Source: DATEOR01 sp035698665 (GTDB taxonomy: Bacteria; Actinomycetota; Thermoleophilia; Gaiellales; Gaiellaceae). From it: DNA of 17,048 nucleotides. Position 1 is the stretch's first letter. Every line of letters begins with the position of its first letter. The DNA lies in contig DASSBN010000035.1 in the NCBI GenBank assembly GCA_035698665.1, positions 1-17,048 of the forward strand, written 5' to 3'. The position numbers and the translations under genes were made by a program. Below, piece after piece: positions 11,698 to 17,048 of this stretch. The notes below the pieces were generated by a model. The model saw only the letters and a list, made by a program, of their open reading frames with translations. It was not told the origin of the DNA and made no database searches.

Positions 11698-13157
11698 TGA
11701 ATGACCGCTCGGTATATCCGCTCGGCAAGCGCCGCACCCTCGTCGTCTTTTTCGGGCTCATGCTCGGCATGCTGCTGGCGGCTCTCGACCAGACCATCGT
11801 CTCGACCGCTCTCCCGCGAATCACGACGGACCTCGGCGGCTTCGAGCACTACTCCTGGGTTTTCTCGGCGTACATGCTCGGCGCCACCGTGACCGTTCCG
11901 CTGTACGGGAAGCTCTCGGACATCTACGGCCGGCGGCCGTTCTTCCTGCTCGGGATCGTGCTTTTCTCCACCGGCTCGATCATCTGCGGCCTCTCCATGT
12001 CCATGGGGATGCTGATCGCCGGCCGCGCGATCCAGGGCCTCGGCGCCGGTGGCCTGATTCCGCTGGCGATAGCCGCCATCGGCGACATCATCCCGCCCCG
12101 GCTTCGCGGCAAGTGGCAGGGCTTCACGGGGACCGTCTTCGCGGCTTCGTCCGTAATCGGCCCCGCAGTCGGAGGCTGGCTGACCGACAACGCGTCGTGG
12201 CGCTGGTGCTTCTTCGTCAACCTGCCGCTCGCTGCAGTCGCACTCACGGTCGTCTGGTTCGGTTTCGTCCGCCGCCCCGCGCCCGAGAAGCACACGATCG
12301 ACTACGTCGGCGCGCTTCTGCTCACCACCGGCGCCGCGGCGGGTCTCCTCGCCGCGGTCTGGGGCGGCACGGAATATCCCTGGAGCTCCCCGATCATCAT
12401 CGGCCTCTTCCTCGCGGCGGCCATCCTCTCGACGGCCTTCGTCCTCTGGGAGCGGCGCACCGAGGAGCCCATCCTCCCGCTCGAGCTCTTCCAGGGGCGG
12501 ACGTTCTCGGCGGCAACCGTCGCATCGTTCTCCGTCGGAGCAGCGATGTTCGGCGCGATCATCTACGTGCCGCTCTTCGTGCAGCGCGTGCTCGGCGAGA
12601 GCGCATCCTCCTCGGGCGTCGTGCTGACCCCGCTGATGCTCGGGATCATCACGATGAGCATCGTCGCGGGTCAGATCGTCTCGCGGACCGGCCACTACCG
12701 GCCGGTACTGATGGCCGGTCCGCCCCTCCTGGCAGCAGGCTTCCTCCTCCTGAGCCAGATCGATGTGGGGACGTCCGAGCTGACCGTGACGCGAGACGTG
12801 GTCATCGTCGGCTTCGGCATCGGGCTGATGATGCAGACTCTCATCGTGGCCGTGCAGAACTCCGTCGGTCGCCGCCGGATCGGCGTCGCCACCGCATCGA
12901 TCCAGTTCTTCCGCACCGTCGGAGCGATGGCGGGCGTGAGCGTCATGGGCGCGATCGTCACCGCGCGCCTGGGCGGCGCCGTCGGCGGTGGAGTCTCACC
13001 CAGCGAGCTCGCAGGCGCGCTCCACCCGATCTTCTACCTCGCGATCGGGCTCGCCGCGGTGGCGCTGGCAGCGGTGTTCTTCGTCCCGCACATCGAGCTC
13101 CGGCAGACAATGGAGGAGGCGGCGACCAGCCCCGAGCTCCTCCAGGAGGCCGCATGA
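11697..13157 (+). CDS. DHA2-family (EmrB/QacA-type) multidrug exporter, MFS
   Basis: A 486-residue major-facilitator protein with about 14 transmembrane helices. The DHA2 signatures are present: LDQTIVSTALPRI (residues 30-42, with the TM1 Asp31), motif A GKLSDIYGRRPFF (71-83), GRAIQGLGAGGLIPLA (109-124) and motif C-like GPAVGGWLTDNASWRWCFFV (155-174). Proton-coupled export of drugs or toxic metabolites is the usual role; the substrate is unknown. The ATG used is in frame with the conserved N-terminus; a second ATG four bases later is out of frame. No Shine-Dalgarno sequence is seen, in line with the very short leader. The stop overlaps the marR start as ATGA. Regulation is probably through the palindrome at 11680-11697. 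Confidence 0.92.
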   Translation: MNDRSVYPLGKRRTLVVFFGLMLGMLLAALDQTIVSTALPRITTDLGGFEHYSWVFSAYMLGATVTVPLYGKLSDIYGRRPFFLLGIVLFSTGSIICGLSMSMGMLIAGRAIQGLGAGGLIPLAIAAIGDIIPPRLRGKWQGFTGTVFAASSVIGPAVGGWLTDNASWRWCFFVNLPLAAVALTVVWFGFVRRPAPEKHTIDYVGALLLTTGAAAGLLAAVWGGTEYPWSSPIIIGLFLAAAILSTAFVLWERRTEEPILPLELFQGRTFSAATVASFSVGAAMFGAIIYVPLFVQRVLGESASSSGVVLTPLMLGIITMSIVAGQIVSRTGHYRPVLMAGPPLLAAGFLLLSQIDVGTSELTVTRDVVIVGFGIGLMMQTLIVAVQNSVGRRRIGVATASIQFFRTVGAMAGVSVMGAIVTARLGGAVGGGVSPSELAGALHPIFYLAIGLAAVALAAVFFVPHIELRQTMEEAATSPELLQEAA

Positions 13158-13627
13158 GGCAGGACAACCTCGAGCGTATGGCCGACGGGCTCATCCGGCT
13201 GCGAACGGAATTGCAGCGTCGCAAGGAGCCCGGTGAAGTCTCTGCCCACGAACTGACCACGTCGCAGGCCCAGGCGCTTCGGCTGGTCATCTTCGAGGGC
13301 CCACAGCGGATCGGCTCGCTCGCGAAGCACCTCGGCGTGACGATGGCGACGGCCAGCCGAACCGTCGACGCGCTCGTCGCCGCCGATCTGGTCCGCCGCG
13401 AGCCCGACCCGCTCGACGCGCGCGCGGTTCGCGTCGTTCTCACTGCACGAGGGCGCCGCGAGCACAGGTCCCGCTATCAGCGCTTCCTCCGCGCACTCGA
13501 GAGCCTGTCGGACGACCTCTCCGAGGTCGAGCGCCGCCAGCTCGCCGACGCGCTGGAGACTCTCGGCCGCCTCTTCGCCGAGCCCGAGGATCAGGTCCGC
13601 GCTTCGAGCGGCCGGCCGAAGTCGTAG
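13154..13627 (+). CDS. MarR-family transcriptional regulator
   Basis: A 157-residue winged helix-turn-helix repressor. The dimerisation helices lie at both ends (LERMADGLIRLRTELQRR; ALESLSDDLSEVERRQL). The DNA-binding part is about residues 52-101: RIGSLAKHLGVTMATASRTV for the helix-turn-helix and DPLDARAVRVVLTARG for the wing with the family's Asp-x-Arg. MarR proteins usually repress a neighbouring exporter until a phenolic or drug ligand binds. Here the gene is translationally coupled to the exporter, so autorepression of the pair is likely. Its last 37 bases overlap the convergent YhhQ gene, and the C-terminal tail (DQVRASSGRPKS) is coded by this overlap. Confidence 0.92.
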   Translation: MRQDNLERMADGLIRLRTELQRRKEPGEVSAHELTTSQAQALRLVIFEGPQRIGSLAKHLGVTMATASRTVDALVAADLVRREPDPLDARAVRVVLTARGRREHRSRYQRFLRALESLSDDLSEVERRQLADALETLGRLFAEPEDQVRASSGRPKS

Positions 13628-14250
13628 ACGTCGACGCCCTCGGTGCGTTTGAGATAGCCGACGATCCAGTAGGTGATCGGCGTGGCGAGCGTCTCCCAGC
13701 CGACCTTGATCACCCAGGTCGTCACGATCGGGTTGGCAAGGCCCGCGCCGGTCCCGGCAAAGGCGATCGTGACGAAGATCAGGGAGTCGAGCCCCTCGCC
13801 CACGATCGTCGAGCCGATCGTCCTCGTCCAGAGCCAGCGGCCGCGCGTGAAGCCCTTCATGTACGCAAGCACGTAGGCGTTGGCGAGCTCACCGGCGACG
13901 TACGCGGCGAGCGAGGCGAGAAAGAGGCGCCAGGTCGTGCCGAGGATCTGCTCGTAGGCGCCCTGGTTCTCCTCCCAGAAGTCGGCCGCCGGAAGGTGGA
14001 TCGCCGCCAGGATCGCGCCGACCGCGAGCAGGTTGCACGCGAAGCCGAGCCAGATGACGCGCCGCGCGGCGCGAATCCCGTAGACCTCGGTGAGGACGTC
14101 GCCGAGGACATAGGAGAGCGGGAAGATGACGAGACCAGCCGGGAAGACGCGGCCCGAGACCGCGACAAGCTTGACGGCGATGATGTTCGAGACGACGAGC
14201 CCGGTGACGAAGAATCCGGCCACAACGACGAAGCGCCACGAGTACTTCAT
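13591..14250 (-). CDS. yhhQ: Queuosine precursor transporter family (YhhQ)
   Basis: A 219-residue membrane protein with about six helices, matching the YhhQ/QPTR family that imports queuosine precursors (preQ0/preQ1). Family features include VVSNIIAVKLVAV near the start, FPLSYVLGDVLTEVYGIRAAR (residues ~43-63), AAYVAGELANAYVLAYMK and GSTIVGEGLDSLIFVTIAF. The end GWETLATPITYWIVGYLKR is typical. The start ATG overlaps the aminotransferase stop (ATGA), so it ends a minus-strand operon with proline dehydrogenase. No other queuosine gene is in the window, so the metabolic link is unclear. Its stop lies 37 bases inside the marR gene. Confidence 0.88.
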   Translation of the reverse strand: MKYSWRFVVVAGFFVTGLVVSNIIAVKLVAVSGRVFPAGLVIFPLSYVLGDVLTEVYGIRAARRVIWLGFACNLLAVGAILAAIHLPAADFWEENQGAYEQILGTTWRLFLASLAAYVAGELANAYVLAYMKGFTRGRWLWTRTIGSTIVGEGLDSLIFVTIAFAGTGAGLANPIVTTWVIKVGWETLATPITYWIVGYLKRTEGVDVYDFGRPLEART

Positions 14251-15272
14251 CCGATCAGCTCCAGCGCCTCGTCGATCTCCTCGTCCGTGATGGTCAGGGG
14301 CGGTGTCGCGCTCATGTAGCGGCCGTCCTCCCCGGCCGGAATGACGATCACCCCGCGCTCCCAGGCCGCGAACGCGTCGCCTTCCTTCGCCCGCATGAGC
14401 CCGGCGCCGTGCCAGCCGGCGGCTTCGAAGCGCGCTCCGGCCGCAACGACCCTGTCGAAGAGCGCCGGGACGCGGTCGAGGACGACGAGCGCGGCCGCGG
14501 CGGCGACCGGATTCCCCATGTGCGTGTGCGTATACACGTCCTCCGGGCCGAGGTTCCAGGCGCTCCGGTGGTCGGCGCTCATCAGGCAGGCCGAGATCGG
14601 AAGTCCCGCGCCGAGAGCCTTACCGCAGGTGACGAGGTCGGCGAGGTCGCCGCTGCGCCAAAGCGTGCCCGTTCGTCCGAGCCCCGTGTAGATCTCGTCC
14701 GCGACGAGGAGCGCGCCCGCCTCGTCGCAGCGTTCGCGGAGCCGCTCGAGGAAACCGGCGGGCGGGACGAGCGCCCCCGCCCGGCCCTGGATGGGCTCGA
14801 CGACGACGCACCCCGTGTCGAGAGGGAGAGGGCCGGGATCCTCCCCGAACGTCCGGCGATGCACGGGGCCGGGAAGCCAAGGCGCGAAGGGACGCCGGAA
14901 GTGCTCGAAGCCGCTCGCCGCGAGCGCGAGCAGCCCCGTGCCGTGGTAGGCGCCCGTGAACGCGACGATGCCCGGGCGACCGGTGACGAGAAGCGCGGTC
15001 CGCAGGGCGATCTCGACCGCGTCCTCCCCGGTCACGCCGAGCATGACCTCACGGTCGTCGCCCGCCAGGCGAGCCCTCAGCTCGGAGGTGACGTCGGCCT
15101 CGGCCAGATCGCCCAGGGCGTGCATGCAGCGCGCAGCCTGCTGGGAGACCGCCGCCTGGACCTCAGGGTTTCGGTGGCCGAGAGCCGCGACCCCGAATCC
15201 GCCCGAGAGGTCGATGTACCTGCGCCCCTCCGAGTCGACGACACGGCACCCCTCGGCCTCCGCCCAGATCAT
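14247..15272 (-). CDS. Class III PLP-dependent aminotransferase, short form
   Basis: A 341-residue fold-type I enzyme of the ornithine/GABA/acetylornithine aminotransferase class. Visible features: SGGFGVAALGHRNPEV (residues 23-38), GEDAVEIALR (82-91) for the phosphate-binding turn, GAYHG (107-111), VVVEPIQGRAG (157-166), ADEIYTGLGRTG with Asp192 (191-202) and the PLP lysine Lys218 in CGKALGAGLP. It ends with the family's ATPPLTITDEEIDEAL. It is short: the ~40-residue N-terminal segment of most class III enzymes is missing because the first available start is this ATG, which overlaps the proline dehydrogenase stop (ATGA). The substrate is uncertain; coupling to proline dehydrogenase makes an ornithine- or glutamate-semialdehyde-related role conceivable. 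Confidence 0.85.
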   Translation of the reverse strand: MIWAEAEGCRVVDSEGRRYIDLSGGFGVAALGHRNPEVQAAVSQQAARCMHALGDLAEADVTSELRARLAGDDREVMLGVTGEDAVEIALRTALLVTGRPGIVAFTGAYHGTGLLALAASGFEHFRRPFAPWLPGPVHRRTFGEDPGPLPLDTGCVVVEPIQGRAGALVPPAGFLERLRERCDEAGALLVADEIYTGLGRTGTLWRSGDLADLVTCGKALGAGLPISACLMSADHRSAWNLGPEDVYTHTHMGNPVAAAAALVVLDRVPALFDRVVAAGARFEAAGWHGAGLMRAKEGDAFAAWERGVIVIPAGEDGRYMSATPPLTITDEEIDEALELIG

Positions 15273-16177
15273 GGGCGCAGTCTCTTCAGGGTGTCGATCG
15301 CGACGTAGCCGGCCAGCTTGGGGTTCTCCTGCAGCCGGCGGATCGAGTACTCGTACCAGCGCCGCCCAAACGGCACGTAGATCCTGAGCCTGTGCCCTTG
15401 GCGAACGAGCTCGTCGCCGAGGTCGGGTCGCACGCCCAGAAGCATCTGGAACTCGTACGCGTCCCTGCCGAGCCCTCGCCGCTCGACGAGTGCGAGCGCC
15501 TCCCCGATCAGCCAGTCGTCGTGGGTGGCGATGCCGACGTGGGAGCCAAGCTCGAGGAGCGCCTCGAGAGCGTCCAGGAAGTTGAGCCGGATGGTCTCGT
15601 CTTCCTGGTAGGCGATCTCGGGCGGCTCGACGTAGATCCCCTTGCAGATCCGGACCTTCGGTCGTAGGTCGCCGAGCGCCGAGATGTCGCCGAGCGTTCG
15701 CTTGAGCGCGGCCTGGAGCACCACCCCGAGGTTGTCGTGGCCCTCCTGTCTGAGCTCTCGGTAGAGCGCGAGTGTGTCGGAGGTGGTCGAGGAGTCCTCC
15801 ATGTCGATGCGGACGAAGTTGCCGAACTGGGCGGCCTCATCGACGAGCGCGAGCAGATTCGAGCGGCAGAGGTCGCGATCGAGCTTGAGGCCGAGGGCGG
15901 TCAGCTTCACGCTGATGTTCGAGCGCAGCCCCTCCTCCTCGATGGTGTCGAGGGCGCGCCGGTACGCGTCGCGAAGCCCCGCGGCCTCCTCGCGGAGCGT
16001 CACCTCCTCGCCGAGGACGTCGAGGGTCGCTTCCTTCCTTTCGGCGTTCAGAGCGCGAACGGTCTCGCAAGCCTCGGCGAGGGTCGTCCCGGCGATGTAG
16101 CGGCTGGAGAGTCGCTTGACGACGGGCCGCGGCACCGCGGGGAGCGCTCGGACGATGGCGCGGTCGAGGATGGTCAC
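15269..16177 (-). CDS. putB: Proline dehydrogenase, monofunctional
   Basis: A 302-residue FAD enzyme that oxidises proline to pyrroline-5-carboxylate, passing electrons to the quinone pool at the membrane. The (beta-alpha)8 barrel motifs are present: SVKLTALGL (residues 89-97), RIDMEDS (123-129), RICKGIYVEP (176-185), THDDWLI (218-224), EFQMLLGVR (242-250) and the substrate-binding YVPFGRRWYEYSIRRLQENP (267-286). It lacks the P5C dehydrogenase domain of PutA, and no P5C dehydrogenase gene is in the window. The start is GTG without a Shine-Dalgarno sequence; TAGAAT lies nine bases upstream, so the transcript may be leaderless or nearly so. The stop overlaps the aminotransferase start. Confidence 0.93.
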   Translation of the reverse strand: MTILDRAIVRALPAVPRPVVKRLSSRYIAGTTLAEACETVRALNAERKEATLDVLGEEVTLREEAAGLRDAYRRALDTIEEEGLRSNISVKLTALGLKLDRDLCRSNLLALVDEAAQFGNFVRIDMEDSSTTSDTLALYRELRQEGHDNLGVVLQAALKRTLGDISALGDLRPKVRICKGIYVEPPEIAYQEDETIRLNFLDALEALLELGSHVGIATHDDWLIGEALALVERRGLGRDAYEFQMLLGVRPDLGDELVRQGHRLRIYVPFGRRWYEYSIRRLQENPKLAGYVAIDTLKRLRP

Positions 16178-16270
16178 GGGGCGGCGATTCTAGTTCGGCA
16201 CATTCCGCGCGCCACGCACGCGCCGTTGGGAGTTACGCTCGAAAGCGGGTGGTGGCTCGGGGTGGCCCCA
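16178..16270 (-). promoter_or_regulatory. Gap between the LysE-type and proline dehydrogenase genes
   Basis: 93 bases. On the minus strand TAGAAT (16187-16192) lies nine bases before the proline dehydrogenase GTG and is the best -10 candidate; no good -35 is visible. A GGGG-CCA-CCCC mini-hairpin (16259-16269) just after the LysE-type stop is too short to call a terminator. Confidence 0.35.
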
Positions 16271-16912
16271 TTAGTCGTTGCTCTTCGCACCGGAGAATGC
16301 AGCCAAGAGCCCAAGCCCGACCAGCACCCCGCCCGTCGCGTACCGCTCGCCACGGACGAAACCGGAGCGGCTGCGCAGCCAGCCGCCGGCCGACCCGGCG
16401 GCGAGGGCATACATGCCGTCGGAGAGCGTCGCGAGCAGGATGAAGACGAGCCCGAGCGTCGCGATCTGCAGCGCGACCGATCCGGCATTCACGTCGACGA
16501 ACTGCGGCAGGAACGAGAAGAAAAAAAGCGCGGTCTTCGGGTTGAGGACGTTGATCACGACGCCCTGCGCGAAGAGCCGGCGGAGGCTCTTCTCGGACGG
16601 GACGCCCGGCGTCTCCGCCTCCTCCTTCCCGAGGATGCGCCGCAGCCCGAGGAATATCAGATACGCGGCGCCCGCGTACTTGACCACGTCGAACGCGACC
16701 GCCGAGCGCACGAGAAGCGCCGACAATCCGGCGGCCGCGGCGGCGACATGCACGAGGCCGCCGACTTGGATTCCGAGCATCGAGACGATGCCGGCGAGAC
16801 GCCCACGACTGATGCTCTGCGCGACGATGTAGAGGACCGCCGGGCCCGGAATGACGAGGAGGACGAGCGCGGCGAGGACGAAAACCGCGAGCGCCCCGCT
16901 GTCGGGAAGCAT
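16271..16912 (-). CDS. LysE/RhtB-family amino-acid exporter
   Basis: A 213-residue membrane protein with about six helices. LysE/RhtB signatures: the first helix with LLVIPGPAVLYIVAQSISRG (residues ~18-37), GIQVGGLVHVAAAAAGLSAL, VKYAGAAYLIFLGLRRI and FAQGVVINVLNPKTALFFFSFLPQF in the second half. The family exports amino acids or homoserine lactone-like compounds; the substrate cannot be deduced. The ATG overlaps the upstream gene's stop by one base (TGATG), so it is likely to be translated by reinitiation. Proline dehydrogenase follows 93 bases later on the same strand but probably has its own promoter. Confidence 0.9.
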   Translation of the reverse strand: MLPDSGALAVFVLAALVLLVIPGPAVLYIVAQSISRGRLAGIVSMLGIQVGGLVHVAAAAAGLSALLVRSAVAFDVVKYAGAAYLIFLGLRRILGKEEAETPGVPSEKSLRRLFAQGVVINVLNPKTALFFFSFLPQFVDVNAGSVALQIATLGLVFILLATLSDGMYALAAGSAGGWLRSRSGFVRGERYATGGVLVGLGLLAAFSGAKSND

Positions 16913-17048
16913 CAGCCCGACTCGCGCATGAAGCCCTGCCGCGCGGCCGAGACGAGAGCGACCGCCTCCGGGAACAGAACGCGCATCGCGTCACGCAGGG
17001 CGATGGCCTGCTCGTCGGGCGAGCCCGCCACCTGGAAGCGCTTGAGCG
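16912..17048 (-). CDS. C-terminal end of an unidentified gene
   Basis: The last 44 codons of a gene that continues past the window edge. The readable end is LKRFQVAGSPDEQAIALRDA, then MRVLFPEAVALVSAARQGFMRESG and TGA. It looks like a soluble helical C-terminus. I do not recognise the family. The stop shares one base with the LysE-type start (TGATG), which supports this frame as coding. Confidence 0.55.
   Translation of the reverse strand, partial: LKRFQVAGSPDEQAIALRDAMRVLFPEAVALVSAARQGFMRESG

Noticed and set aside
11701..11703. Second ATG near the exporter start
   Set aside because: It is out of frame with the exporter and leads to a Ser/Arg-rich shadow frame.
16259..16269. GGGG-TGG-CCCC as a terminator after the LysE-type gene
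   Set aside because: Only four base pairs and no T run.
1..17048. CRISPR, tRNA, rRNA, insertion sequences or prophage genes
   Set aside because: No direct-repeat arrays, cloverleaf-like segments, transposase or integrase motifs were seen; all stretches are ordinary coding sequence or short gaps.

Overview
This is a very gene-dense, high-GC chromosomal segment from a bacterium. Intergenic space is small, with no gene-free stretch over 125 bases. The actinobacterial flavour (possibly the Thermoleophilia/Gaiellales side) is inferred from GC content, frequent GTG starts, many 4-base stop/start overlaps (ATGA, GTGA, TTGA) and candidate leaderless promoters, plus protein features such as a 73-residue IF-1 and a FabL-type enoyl reductase. 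No mobile element, CRISPR array, rRNA or tRNA gene was seen.

Layout. (A) 1-4576: the 3' end of a class I glutamine amidotransferase gene runs into a six-gene minus-strand operon: homogentisate dioxygenase (hmgA), an MtnX-like HAD phosphatase, an AlkA-type DNA glycosylase, an unknown 252-residue protein, an alpha/beta hydrolase and a small rhodanese. (B) 4628-5353: mscL and a small YrdB/DUF2568 membrane protein on the plus strand. (C) 5350-8732 on the minus strand: an EamA transporter, 4-hydroxyphenylpyruvate dioxygenase, a cold-shock protein, translation initiation factor IF-1 and a fumarylacetoacetate hydrolase family protein. (D) 8856-13627 on the plus strand: a lipoprotein with propeller-like sequence, a secreted protein with an L,D-transpeptidase-like Cys motif, a 92-residue protein coupled to FabL, then a 14-TM drug exporter coupled to a MarR regulator. 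(E) 13591-17048 on the minus strand: the end of an unknown gene, a LysE/RhtB exporter, proline dehydrogenase, a short class III aminotransferase and a YhhQ-type transporter.

How the genes work together. HPPD, HmgA and the FAH-family protein cover tyrosine/4-hydroxyphenylpyruvate to homogentisate to maleylacetoacetate, and fumarylacetoacetate cleavage. The isomerase between them is not in the window. Proline dehydrogenase plus an aminotransferase suggests a second amino-acid catabolic unit. FabL is a fatty-acid synthesis step. The exporter/MarR pair has a palindrome directly before the exporter start and looks self-regulated.

The most interesting signals lie in the csp-infA pair inside the tyrosine cluster. 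The csp leader can form a 14-bp hairpin that buries the Shine-Dalgarno sequence and is followed by a run of U, like an intrinsic terminator. A smaller upstream hairpin competes for the same strand. Directly downstream, IF-1 has a strong Shine-Dalgarno sequence six bases before an ATC codon at exactly the family N-terminus, which suggests a non-canonical AUC start.
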